A stretch of 29,212 nucleotides of DNA from NCBI GenBank assembly GCA_030152505.1, contig JASLJO010000088.1:1-29212 (forward strand), given 5' to 3'. Positions within the stretch are counted from its first letter, which is position 1. Each line of letters opens with the position of its first letter. Made by a program: the position numbers and the translations under genes. The stretch is from Solirubrobacterales bacterium (GTDB lineage: Bacteria; Actinomycetota; Thermoleophilia; Solirubrobacterales; 70-9). Below, piece after piece: positions 13,684-20,924 of the stretch. The notes beneath the pieces were generated by a model that saw only the letters and a program-made list of their open reading frames with translations, did not search any database and was not told the DNA's origin.

Positions 13684-13716
13684 CCCACCGCACTCGCGAA
13701 CCCAGGAGGCAGTCCC

Positions 13717-14250
13717 GTGACCAGAACTCTTCCAGCCATCGCCATCCTCGCGGTCGGCGCGCTGCTCGCCTTCGCCGGCTGCGGCGGCGGCAGCTCCAGC
13801 TCCTCAGGTGAAGGCGGCGCCTATGGATCAGGCGGTGAAACCAGCACCGCCAAGAGCGAAGCCGCAAACAGTGAAACGGGGGGTAACGGTGTGGTCGCGG
13901 TGGCCAAGAGCCCTGAACTGGACGAAGCGATTCTGGTCGACTCCGAAGGGTTCACGCTCTACGACTTCCACAAGGACAGGGGGACGAAGTCGGCGTGTTA
14001 CGGAGCCTGCGCCGGCGTCTGGCCGCCGTTGACCACGAGCGGGGCGCCGCAGGCGATGAAGGGCGCCGAGGCAGGCAAGCTCGGCACGACCAAGCGCAGC
14101 GACGGCACCGTGCAGGTGACCTACGCCGGCCATCCGCTCTACACCTATACGGCCGACACCAAACCAGGCGACGCCAGAGGCAACGACTTCAGCTCCTACG
14201 GCGCGGAGTGGTACGCGCTTTTGCCCAGCGGCGAGGAGGCCGGCGGTTAG
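13717..14250 (+). CDS. Lipoprotein with COG4315-type repeats (PF03640)
   Basis: This 177-residue protein begins with a lipoprotein signal (LPAIAILAVGALLAFAGC), where the Cys would be lipidated after cleavage. A Ser/Gly-rich linker follows (about 23-55). Two copies of the secreted-repeat module follow: ILVDSEGFTLYDFHKDRGT with SACYGACAGVWPPL, and YAGHPLYTYTADTKPGDARG with GAEWYALLPSG. Proteins of this family are exported and of unknown role; the paired Cys in the first repeat may form a disulfide. GTG 13717 follows AGGAGG by 7 bases. It is followed 15 bases later by the large SGNH gene. Confidence 0.85.
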   Translation: MTRTLPAIAILAVGALLAFAGCGGGSSSSSGEGGAYGSGGETSTAKSEAANSETGGNGVVAVAKSPELDEAILVDSEGFTLYDFHKDRGTKSACYGACAGVWPPLTTSGAPQAMKGAEAGKLGTTKRSDGTVQVTYAGHPLYTYTADTKPGDARGNDFSSYGAEWYALLPSGEEAGG

Positions 14251-14265
14251 TAACGTGCCATCCGG

Positions 14266-16035
14266 ATGCCCGATGCCGGACGCCAACGCGGGGCGAGGCC
14301 GGGGCACATCGTTTCGGCCTGCCTCGCACTCGCCTGCCTGACCGGCCTCCTCCTCGCACCGGGCGCGGCGGCGGAAAGCGCGGCGGGCGGTCCGGCAAAG
14401 GTCGATGTCGGCCAGGTGCGTATGACCGCCCCGGTCGACGGGCGCAGCACCCTGCTGGTGCCGGTGCGCTACCCGATCCAGCTCGTCGGCCGGCCGCTCG
14501 AACTGCGGCTGATCCTGCGCCGTCCGGACCGCGGTGGGGCGATCCACGGCTGGCGCCTGCGCGCCCGTGCCAATGGCGGCGCGCTGCGCCTTCCCGAGCA
14601 ACGCGAGCGCTTCACCTTCGTACACCGGATCGGCCTCGGGCCGCAGCTGACCCGCCGGCTCGAACTCGGCGTCGGCACCGGGCGCCACGCCGCCAGGGCC
14701 AGGCCACTCGTGCAGATCGACGCGGTCGAGGCGCTCGACCTCAACCGGGACGGGATCGCCGAGCTCGAATCGAGCGACCACGTGGTGCAGACGCTACCCC
14801 GCGACCACGCCGGCCGACCTCTGTGCAGCAGCGTCCCCCAGGTCCGCGCAAGGCCCGGCAAGCGGGTCTCGGTACCACTGCCCAGCTGCGGCATCCAGGT
14901 GCGTTGGCGGATCGCTCGCCGTCCCACGCACGGCTCCGCCAGGATCCACGACGGTCGACTGCTCTACCGCTCCTCCGCTGGGTTCCGCGGAACCGACTCG
15001 GTCAAGCTGCGGCAGGGTTCTGCTGGGGGAGCGTCGCATTCCGCCCGCGGGCGCTCGGCGCCGGTGGAGATCAGGGTGCAGCGACGCACGGGTGTCGTCG
15101 TACGGGCCCTCGGAGACTCGGTCACCGCCGGCTTCGGCTACTACGACGACGGCTCGCCGATGCCGTTCACCAGCCTGCTCTCCTGCAAGCCGGCCGAAAC
15201 GACCTACGACGACGCCTGCTCCTCCAACTCGACCAGCCGCAGCAACGAAGAATCGGAGGTCCACTACGCCCCTGACTACGGCCTCTCCAACAACGTCTCC
15301 TGGGCAGCGCAGTGGTCCAACGAGCACGGCGTGACCAACTACGAGAACCTCGCGGTCAGCGGTGCCGAACCGTCGACCTGGCTCCCCGGGGGCCAGCTCC
15401 ACTCGACGCTCGTGCAGCTCGAGTCCGAAGAACCGGACTACGTCCTGATGACGATCGGGGCAAACCCACTGCTCTCCGAAATGCTCTTCGGCGTCGACAG
15501 GATGGGCTGTGCGATCTGGTCCGACCTCTTCGGCGACTACCGCGAATGCATCGAGGAAGCCTTCGCCTCGGTCCGCCTGCGCGCCAACCTGAAGCAGCTC
15601 TACGAAGAGCTGGTCGACGACACCGAGGCGATCATCTATTTGATGCAGTACCAGCTCTCGATCCCCTCAACGGCGCTCGCATACGGCGCCACCCAGATCG
15701 CCGAGATGGGTGAACTGCTGAACGGCGAAATCGCCGCGGTCGCGGCCGAGGTCGGCTCGCCGCGGCTCCGGGTCATCGCCCCGCCCCACTTCCCGGTCGG
15801 CATCGACATCTCGCCGGTCTATCCCTCGAGCTACTCCTGCTCCCACCTCGGCTACATGGTCGACGGCCCCAGCGCCCAGTCCGAGCCGACCCAGGACGAG
15901 CTGCTGGTCAGCCACCCGCTCTCCTTCTGCTCGGGGCCGCTCGACGGCCCACCCTGGGTGATCGGCGGCGACACCGGCATCCACCCCAGCGCCGCCGGCT
16001 ACGCCCAGATGACCTCACAGGTCCCGCCGCCATAG
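14266..16035 (+). CDS. Large secreted SGNH/GDSL hydrolase
   Basis: This 589-residue protein has a signal peptide (VSACLALACLTGLLLAPGAAA). An N-terminal region of about 250 residues follows; it looks beta-rich, includes a calcium-loop-like DLNRDGIAELE, and ends with a tandem-repeat-type HGSARIHDGRLLYRSSAGFRG. The SGNH domain starts at about 280 with LGDSVTAGFGYYDDG, the catalytic Ser motif. TIGANPLLSEM matches block III in position and keeps the Gly-x-Asn although the next Asp is Pro. GIHPSAAGYAQM carries the catalytic His near the end. Several Cys pairs (ACSS, YSCS, FCSG) suggest disulfides. It is probably an exported esterase or lipase of unknown substrate. Confidence 0.85.
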   Translation: MPDAGRQRGARPGHIVSACLALACLTGLLLAPGAAAESAAGGPAKVDVGQVRMTAPVDGRSTLLVPVRYPIQLVGRPLELRLILRRPDRGGAIHGWRLRARANGGALRLPEQRERFTFVHRIGLGPQLTRRLELGVGTGRHAARARPLVQIDAVEALDLNRDGIAELESSDHVVQTLPRDHAGRPLCSSVPQVRARPGKRVSVPLPSCGIQVRWRIARRPTHGSARIHDGRLLYRSSAGFRGTDSVKLRQGSAGGASHSARGRSAPVEIRVQRRTGVVVRALGDSVTAGFGYYDDGSPMPFTSLLSCKPAETTYDDACSSNSTSRSNEESEVHYAPDYGLSNNVSWAAQWSNEHGVTNYENLAVSGAEPSTWLPGGQLHSTLVQLESEEPDYVLMTIGANPLLSEMLFGVDRMGCAIWSDLFGDYRECIEEAFASVRLRANLKQLYEELVDDTEAIIYLMQYQLSIPSTALAYGATQIAEMGELLNGEIAAVAAEVGSPRLRVIAPPHFPVGIDISPVYPSSYSCSHLGYMVDGPSAQSEPTQDELLVSHPLSFCSGPLDGPPWVIGGDTGIHPSAAGYAQMTSQVPPP

Positions 16036-16050
16036 CGACAGCCACCCGAG

Positions 16051-16095
16051 CGTGGTCGAGGTTTGAGTCGCATAGCGGTCGAAACCTCGACCGCG
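16051..16095. repeat. Dispersed palindromic element, copy C
   Basis: CGTGGTCGAGGTTT (16051-16064) pairs with AAACCTCGACCGCG (16082-16095) with one wobble. The loop contains CATAGCGG and then TCGAAACC, matching the family core. It lies between the SGNH stop and the DUF5996 promoter. It has no T-run. Confidence 0.75.
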
Positions 16096-16116
16096 TAGCC
16101 GATGCTCTCGTGGCGC

Positions 16117-16122
16117 TATCTT
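16117..16122 (+). promoter_or_regulatory. -10 element for a probable leaderless start
   Basis: TATCTT lies 6 bases before the ATG at 16129. This spacing puts the transcription start at or within a base of the start codon. No ribosome site is present upstream. Confidence 0.5.
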
Positions 16123-16128
16123 CGTCCG

Positions 16129-17052
16129 ATGTCGCCGACGACCTTGCCCGCTGCCTCCTATGAGGACTGGGCGGCGACCTGCGACACCCTCCATGCCCAC
16201 ACCCAGGTGCTGGGCAAGCTGGCGGCGGAGCTCGCCCCGCCCGAGCCGCAGCTGCAGCACGCCGCCCTGAGGCTGACGACGCGCGGCTGGGAGACGGCGC
16301 CGTTGCCGGCGCCCGACGGCTCCGGGGCACTGGTCGTGGCGCTCGACCTGCACGCCCACGAGGCGGTGGCCGAGCACAGCGACGGGCGGGCGCGGCGGCT
16401 CCCGCTGACCCCGCACCGGCCGGTCGGCGAGGTGACGCGGGAGGTCCTGGCGGCGGTCGCCGAGCTCGGCGGCGCGGTCGAGATCGACCCGACGCCACAG
16501 GAGGTCTCCTGGAGCGTGCCGCTCGACCAGGACAGCGAACACGCGACGTACGAGCCCGAGCAGGTCGGCGCCTACTTCGCCGCAGCGACCCGGGCGGCGC
16601 TCGTCCTCGCCGCCTTCCGCGCGCCGTTCCGCGGCCGCTCGACCCAGGTCAACGCCTGGTGGGGGTCCTTCGACCTCGCCGTGAGCCTCTACTCCGGCGC
16701 CCCGGCAGAGCCCCCATCGGACGACTTCATCATGCGCAACGCGGGCGACGCGCAGCAGTTCGAGCTCGGCTGGTGGCCCGGCGACGACCGCTATCCACGG
16801 GCGGCGTTCTACGCCTACGCGCTGCCCGCATCGGACTCGTTCGCCGCGTCGAGCCTGGCGCCCGAGGCGGCGCGCTGGGACGGCACGCTCGGCGAGTTCC
16901 TCCTCGACTGGGACGACGTGCGCACCGCCGCCGACCCGCACGCCCACGCGCTCGAGTTCGCCCGCTCGGCCTTCCGCCATGCCTGTCTGGTCTGCGGCTG
17001 GGACGAGTCGCTCGCCGCCAGCGCCGAGGGCACGCCGCCACCGCTCTCCTGA
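16129..17052 (+). CDS. DUF5996 family protein
   Basis: This 307-residue soluble protein matches the DUF5996 family. Near the start is YEDWAATCDTLHAHTQVLGKLAAEL, then LRLTTRGWETAPLPAPDGSGAL. In the middle come VEIDPTPQEVSWSVPLDQDSEHATYEP and AFRAPFRGRSTQVNAWWGSFDLAVSLYSG. The C-terminal part has FELGWWPGDDRYPRAAFYAYA and the acidic FLLDWDDVRTAADP. The family has no established function. ATG 16129 is chosen over ATG 16102 because a TATCTT -10 sits 6 bases in front of it and the extra residues are unlike the family. It starts a four-gene same-strand run ending at 18890. Confidence 0.85.
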   Translation: MSPTTLPAASYEDWAATCDTLHAHTQVLGKLAAELAPPEPQLQHAALRLTTRGWETAPLPAPDGSGALVVALDLHAHEAVAEHSDGRARRLPLTPHRPVGEVTREVLAAVAELGGAVEIDPTPQEVSWSVPLDQDSEHATYEPEQVGAYFAAATRAALVLAAFRAPFRGRSTQVNAWWGSFDLAVSLYSGAPAEPPSDDFIMRNAGDAQQFELGWWPGDDRYPRAAFYAYALPASDSFAASSLAPEAARWDGTLGEFLLDWDDVRTAADPHAHALEFARSAFRHACLVCGWDESLAASAEGTPPPLS

Positions 17053-17086
17053 CGCGCCTTTATAGTCGAGTATCCTTTAGCGCCGG

Positions 17087-17680
17087 ATGGCGATGACGAC
17101 GTTCATCACGCTCGGCCCGACCGGGACCTGCCACGAGCGGGCGGTCAAGCGCTACGCCGAGTTCCAGGGAATCGAGGACTACGGGATCGAGCTGATCACC
17201 GACTTCTTCGTCGGCCTGGAGATGCTGCGCGAGACGCCGGGCGCCTTCCTCGTCCAGTGCAGCGCACACCCCCTGGTACACGAGATCACCGAGAAATACT
17301 GGACCGAGGTCTGGGTCGTCGACACCTTCATCTTCCCGACCAAGCACCTGGTGCTGCTCACCCGCAAGGAGGTGGAGAGGCCGCGCTCGCTGGGGATCGT
17401 CCCCGCGACCAAGGGCTACGTCGACCTCTCGCGGTGGGAGGAGGTGATCGACGTCGCCTCGAAGCCGATCGTCGCCGAAGAGCTGCTCGCCGGCCGCTAC
17501 GACTCCGGCCTGACCCACATGGAGCACGTCGAGGAGCACGCCGACGAGCTGCGGCTCGACCTCGACATCGGCGAAATCGACACCACCTGGGTCGTCTACG
17601 GCAAGCAGAAGCGCTTCCAGGGCGAGGTCATCGGCATTCCTTCCGCGGAGCTCTACCGCTCGCCGCAGCCGGTCGCCTGA
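17087..17680 (+). CDS. BacA/prephenate dehydratase-like protein
   Basis: This 197-residue cytosolic protein resembles the prephenate dehydratase fold. TFITLGPTGTCHERAVKRY at the N-terminus matches the GPxGTxxExA motif of PheA and of BacA, the bacilysin prephenate decarboxylase. FLVQCSAHPLVHE and DTFIFPTKHLVLLTR follow. Its length (about 200) is that of BacA and lacks the ACT domain of PheA. The later segments ASKPIVAEELLAGRYDSGLTH and DTTWVVYGK complete a periplasmic-binding-like two-lobe fold. No other bacilysin genes are near, so the substrate is open. ATG 17087 has TATCCT 10 bases upstream. A second ATG lies 6 bases further on. Confidence 0.7.
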   Translation: MAMTTFITLGPTGTCHERAVKRYAEFQGIEDYGIELITDFFVGLEMLRETPGAFLVQCSAHPLVHEITEKYWTEVWVVDTFIFPTKHLVLLTRKEVERPRSLGIVPATKGYVDLSRWEEVIDVASKPIVAEELLAGRYDSGLTHMEHVEEHADELRLDLDIGEIDTTWVVYGKQKRFQGEVIGIPSAELYRSPQPVA

Positions 17681-17691
17681 GCACCAGCCAA

Positions 17692-17697
17692 TATCCT
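17692..17697 (+). promoter_or_regulatory. -10 element for a probable leaderless start
   Basis: TATCCT lies 7 bases before the ATG at 17705. No ribosome site is present. The spacing resembles that of the promoters at 4564, 8563 and 16117. Confidence 0.45.
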
Positions 17698-17704
17698 GCC
17701 CGCC

Positions 17705-18466
17705 ATGAAGGTGGCCGTGGTCGGCGGGACCGGAGTCCTGGGCAAGCCCTTGGTCGCCGCGCTGGCCGCGCGGGGCGACGAGGTGCTGTCGCTGAGCCGC
17801 AAGCCCGGAAGGACGATGCCCGAGGGCGTTTCGCACCACCGCGTCGACCTGACCACCGGCGACGGCCTGGCCGAGGCGCTCGCCGGTGTCGAGGTCGTCG
17901 TCGACGCCTCGAACTCGAGCACGCCGCGACGCGCGGCCCCGGTTATGGTCGAGGGGACGAAGCGGCTTCTGCGCGCCGGGGCGGAGGCCGGTGCCCGGCA
18001 CTACGTCGGGATCTCGATCGTCGGCTGCGAGCGGGTGCCGATGGCCTACTACAAGGTCAAGGTCGAGCAGGAGGAGGTGATCGCCGGCGGTCCGATTCCC
18101 TGGAGCCTGCTGCGCGCGACCCAGTTCCACACGCTGATCGACCACCTGTTCAAGCAGGACGCGCGCTTCGGGATCGTCCGGTCTGGCAGCGCCCGCTTCC
18201 AGCCGATCGACCCGCCGCTGGTGGCGGAACGCATGGCGGCGGCGGCCCACGCCGAGCCGGCTGGCCGGCTTCCGGACGTCGCCGGCCCCGACGTGCTGAC
18301 GCTGTCCGAGCTGGCCAAGGCCTGGCGGCGGGCGGGCCACAGGGCGCTCCCGTTGCGGTTCCCGATGATCGGCCCGATCGGCCGCCCCGTACGCGAAGGC
18401 GCCCTCTGCAATCCGGACGCCGCTGCCGGCGGTCGCACCTTCGAGGAGTGGCTCGCGCGTGGCTGA
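17705..18466 (+). CDS. NAD(P)-binding protein, NmrA/atypical SDR type
   Basis: This 253-residue protein has an N-terminal Rossmann fold with VAVVGGTGVLGKPLVAAL, the GxxGxxG of atypical short-chain dehydrogenases. LSRKPGR follows, where Arg and Lys favour NADP(H). Then come VEVVVDASNSST and HYVGISIVGCERVPMAYYKVKVEQE, in which the YYKVK segment occupies the place of the usual YxxxK. The C-terminal part (LLRATQFHTLIDHLF, DVLTLSELAKAW) is the variable substrate domain. Redox substrate unknown; a regulatory NADP sensor of the NmrA type is also possible. The last 8 bases overlap the start of the next gene. Confidence 0.85.
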   Translation: MKVAVVGGTGVLGKPLVAALAARGDEVLSLSRKPGRTMPEGVSHHRVDLTTGDGLAEALAGVEVVVDASNSSTPRRAAPVMVEGTKRLLRAGAEAGARHYVGISIVGCERVPMAYYKVKVEQEEVIAGGPIPWSLLRATQFHTLIDHLFKQDARFGIVRSGSARFQPIDPPLVAERMAAAAHAEPAGRLPDVAGPDVLTLSELAKAWRRAGHRALPLRFPMIGPIGRPVREGALCNPDAAAGGRTFEEWLARG

Positions 18467-18890
18467 GGGGAGCGTCGCCGAGCTTCGCTCGCCAAACGCG
18501 GCGCGCGGCGCGCTGGCGGTCCTGTTCTTCTCCGCCGCCTCGGTCGGCCTCACCGCGGCGCTCGCGCCGCACGCCTTCTACGACGATTTCCCCTTCCTGC
18601 GCCACTGGGTCGACCTCCTCCCTCCGTACAACGAGCACCTGGTCACCGACGTCGGCGGCCTCTACCTCGGCTTCACCGTCCTCTTCGCCTGGGCGGCCTG
18701 GACGCTCGAGCGGACCCTGGTCCGCGCCGTCTGCACGGCCTGGCTGCTCGCCGCCGCGCTCCACCTGATCTTCCACGCGACCCATCTCGACAACTTCGAC
18801 ACCGGCGACGCGATTGCCGAGATCGCCTCGCTCGCCTTCCTCCTGATCCCACCGCCGCTGGCGATCTGGGCAACCGGCGGCGCTCCCTGA
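18459..18890 (+). CDS. Four-helix membrane protein, hypothetical
   Basis: This 143-residue protein has a GTG start that overlaps the preceding stop by 8 bases. About four membrane helices are visible: ALAVLFFSAASVGLTAAL, VGGLYLGFTVLFAWAAWTL, LVRAVCTAWLLAAALHLIFHATH and IAEIASLAFLLIPPPLAI. A short extracytoplasmic loop contains FYDDFPFLRHWVDLLPPYNEH, and the LIFHATHLDNFDTGD stretch is rich in His and Asp, possibly a metal or haem site. I do not recognise a named family. Translational coupling to the NAD(P)-binding protein suggests a shared process. Confidence 0.75.
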   Translation: MAEGSVAELRSPNAARGALAVLFFSAASVGLTAALAPHAFYDDFPFLRHWVDLLPPYNEHLVTDVGGLYLGFTVLFAWAAWTLERTLVRAVCTAWLLAAALHLIFHATHLDNFDTGDAIAEIASLAFLLIPPPLAIWATGGAP

Positions 18891-18899
18891 ACACCCGAC

Positions 18900-18944
18900 C
18901 GTGGTAGAGGTTGGGACCGGATAGCGGTTCAAACCTCTACCACG
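18900..18944. repeat. Dispersed palindromic element, copy D
   Basis: CGTGGTAGAGGTT (18900-18912) pairs perfectly with AACCTCTACCACG (18932-18944). Inside, ACCG-GATAG-CGGT forms an apical stem. It sits between two convergent genes, 10 bases after one stop, and may double as a shared terminator. It is the clearest full-length copy. Confidence 0.8.
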
Positions 18945-18976
18945 CTCATCTACCCCGGCGCTTGGACACCGGCCGC

Positions 18977-20302
18977 TCAGGCGACCCGGTAGACGTCCCA
19001 TTCGTCGGGGACGCCCTTGAGCGTATGGCGGCCGGCCGGGTCGAACTCGACTCCGGAGCCGACGGCAAGGTCGCGCACAGTCCGCGAGGCGAGCACCTCG
19101 TGGGGGCCGGCGAGAGCCGCGATCCGGGCGGCGACGTGAACGGCAATGCCGCCGATGTCCTCGCCGATCAGCTCGACCTCGCCGGTGTGCAGGCCGGCCC
19201 GTACCTCGATCCCCAGCCCCGGCATCTCGTCGCTGACCGCCCGGGCGCACTCGGCGGCGCGGGTCGGACCGTCGAAGGTCGCCAGGAAGCCGTCGCCGGT
19301 GGTCTTGATCTCGCGGCCCTCGAAGCGATGCAGCTGCTCTCGGGTCAGCGACTGGTGCCGCTCGAGCAGGTCGCGCCAGCGACGGTCGCCGAGCTCGGTG
19401 GCCAGCCGGGTCGAATCGACGATGTCGGTGAAGAGCACCGTCGCCAGCACCCGCTGCGGCGCCGGGGTCGGCCGGACGCCGGTGAGGAACTCCTCGATCG
19501 CCTCCAGCGGAGCATCGCTGTCGCCGACCCAGGGGAAGTGATCCTCGCCCTCGAACTCGACGTAGCGGCTTCCCTCGATCTGCTCGGCGAGCCAGCGCGC
19601 GGCGCGGTAGTTGACCGCACGGTCCTGCCGACGGTGGAGGATCAGGGCCGGCGCCTGGATCAGCGGCAGGGCCTCGCGCACATCGGTGTTGAGGAACATC
19701 TGGTTCAACTGCTGGACTCGCATCGGGCTCGCTGCCTGGCGCTCGAAGCGGGCCTGGAACTCGCGGGCGCGGGGATCCGCTGCCAGGCTCGGCGAGAAGA
19801 CGTCGATCGTCGCGCCCTGACCCCACATTGGCCCGACCAGCTCCTCCTGAGATTCTTCGACCGCCTCCTTCTCCGGCGGCCAGGGGTAGTCGGCCGCGGC
19901 GGTCGAACGCGCCATCGCCCCCCAGAGGACCAGCGCCGTGGTGCGCTCAGGGTACGTCGCGGCGAAGAGCATGCACATCGTCGCCCCCTCCGACATGCCG
20001 AGCAGCGCCGCCCGCTCGGAGCCGGCGGCGTCCATCACGGCGCGCACGTCGTCCATCCGCTCCTCCAGCGTCGGCGCCCCCGCGACCGGGTCGGAGAGGC
20101 CGACTCCGCGGCGGTCGAAGACGAGCACCCGGGCGAAGGAGCCGAGGCGCTCGAGGAAGTGCGACAGCATCGGGCTCTCCCACATCAGGTCGAGGTGGGA
20201 GAGGAAGGGGAAGGCGAGCAACAGGTCGAGCTTCCCCTCGCCGAACACCTGGTAGGCGATGCCGACGTCACCGCTGCGCGCGTATCGAGTCTGTGGTGGC
20301 AT
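18977..20302 (-). CDS. Alpha/beta-hydrolase fused to a class III adenylate/guanylate cyclase domain
   Basis: This 441-residue soluble protein has two modules. Residues ~5-275 are an alpha/beta-hydrolase with GMSEGAT (nucleophile Ser104), RRQDRAV (acid) and GEDHFPW (His255). Residues ~283-441 are a class III cyclase domain with metal-binding Asp293 (FTDIVDST) and Asp337 (KTTGDGF), the substrate-specifying Lys333, and EDIGGIAVHVAARI. In this last motif the Asn that stabilises the transition state is replaced by His, while the Arg is kept. It may make a cyclic nucleotide in response to hydrolase-domain ligand. ATG 20302 begins the conserved sequence; an upstream GTG in frame is 12 bases earlier. 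Confidence 0.9.
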   Translation of the reverse strand: MPPQTRYARSGDVGIAYQVFGEGKLDLLLAFPFLSHLDLMWESPMLSHFLERLGSFARVLVFDRRGVGLSDPVAGAPTLEERMDDVRAVMDAAGSERAALLGMSEGATMCMLFAATYPERTTALVLWGAMARSTAAADYPWPPEKEAVEESQEELVGPMWGQGATIDVFSPSLAADPRAREFQARFERQAASPMRVQQLNQMFLNTDVREALPLIQAPALILHRRQDRAVNYRAARWLAEQIEGSRYVEFEGEDHFPWVGDSDAPLEAIEEFLTGVRPTPAPQRVLATVLFTDIVDSTRLATELGDRRWRDLLERHQSLTREQLHRFEGREIKTTGDGFLATFDGPTRAAECARAVSDEMPGLGIEVRAGLHTGEVELIGEDIGGIAVHVAARIAALAGPHEVLASRTVRDLAVGSGVEFDPAGRHTLKGVPDEWDVYRVA

Positions 20303-20310
20303 CGCGCTTT

Positions 20311-20336
20311 CCACAGTACGGGTCGCACCCGTGTGG
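20311..20336 (-). terminator. Hairpin between padR-type gene and hydrolase-cyclase gene
   Basis: CCACA (20311-20315) pairs with TGTGG (20332-20336). Inside, ACGGGT pairs with ACCCG across CGC. It sits in the 43-base gap after the PadR gene and could end its transcript. Its left edge also overlaps the likely promoter of the cyclase gene. Confidence 0.5.
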
Positions 20337-20345
20337 CTCAAGCAG

Positions 20346-20867
20346 TCAGCTCCGTCTACCGACCTGCCCGAGCAGCTCCAGCATCTTCCGGTGGTAGGCG
20401 ACGCCGGCGATCAAGGCTCGTTCCGACCCCTGCCAACGCTCGGTGCCCCGCACGTCGTCGAGGTAGTCCTCGAGCTCGGCCAGCTTCTCGCGGTGCCAGG
20501 CGGCGCGCTCGTCGAGCAGCGGTTGCGGGGGGGCGCCGGCGAAGGCCTTGAGCATGTGTTCGTCGCGCAGCTGCGGCGGTGCGGCGCTCGGCTCGGCCGC
20601 CCACTCGCGCAACGCCGCGCGGCCCTCGTCGGTGAGCGAGTAAACCTTGCGCCGCCGGCCGCCGGGCTCCTGGCGGGCTGTGAGATAGCCGCCCGCGGCG
20701 AGCCGCGCGGGCTCCTCGTAGGCGGTCGTGTGCGGGACCGGCCAGAAGTTGGCGATCGATTTCTCGATCGCCCCCTTTATCTCGTAGGAGGTCGCCTCGC
20801 CGAGCTGGTCGAGCAGCGCGAGCAGCGCGTAGGAGTTGGCCGTCAGGCGGATTGGCTTGCGTTTCAC
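20346..20867 (-). CDS. PadR-family transcriptional regulator
   Basis: This 173-residue protein has the PadR winged-helix at 5-85: TANSYALLALLDQLGEATSYEI, then HTTAYEEPARLAAGGYLTARQEPGGRRRKVYSLTDEG. The last part is the wing. The C-terminal dimerising helices follow (about 100-170), including ERAAWHREKLAELEDYL. PadR proteins repress nearby efflux and detoxification genes and release DNA on binding aromatic ligands. GTG 20867 is chosen as start because it begins the conserved basic KRKPIRLTANS and leaves a 57-base divergent promoter with the FAD monooxygenase. That region holds a 13-bp palindrome. Its likely targets are the monooxygenase, itself and possibly the ABC exporter. Confidence 0.9.
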   Translation of the reverse strand: MKRKPIRLTANSYALLALLDQLGEATSYEIKGAIEKSIANFWPVPHTTAYEEPARLAAGGYLTARQEPGGRRRKVYSLTDEGRAALREWAAEPSAAPPQLRDEHMLKAFAGAPPQPLLDERAAWHREKLAELEDYLDDVRGTERWQGSERALIAGVAYHRKMLELLGQVGRRS

Positions 20868-20875
20868 GATTCGAT

Positions 20876-20888
20876 CCGTATAGTACGG
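20876..20888. promoter_or_regulatory. 13-bp palindrome in the PadR/monooxygenase divergent promoter
   Basis: CCGTA-TAG-TACGG is a perfect palindrome. It starts 9 bases from the PadR start and overlaps TATACG/TACTAT -10-like sequences on the minus strand. It is a candidate PadR operator. Confidence 0.5.
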
Positions 20889-20924
20889 GACGAAGTATTG
20901 GAAATCACAGCGCAGGGAGTCACG

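Noticed and set aside
17060..18553. Long minus-strand open frame of almost 500 codons opposite the BacA-like and NmrA-like genes.
   Set aside because: The plus-strand genes carry clear family motifs; this frame only mirrors their codon bias.
18920..18944. GCGGTTCAAACCTCTACC resembles the T-arm and 3' end of a tRNA.
   Set aside because: The sequence pairs with its own left arm as a simple hairpin; no anticodon or D-arm can be folded. The same similarity recurs in other copies of the palindrome.
18150..19826. Long minus-strand open frame of more than 500 codons.
   Set aside because: It runs across several real genes on both strands with low-complexity Arg/Pro/Gly content and no recognisable motif.
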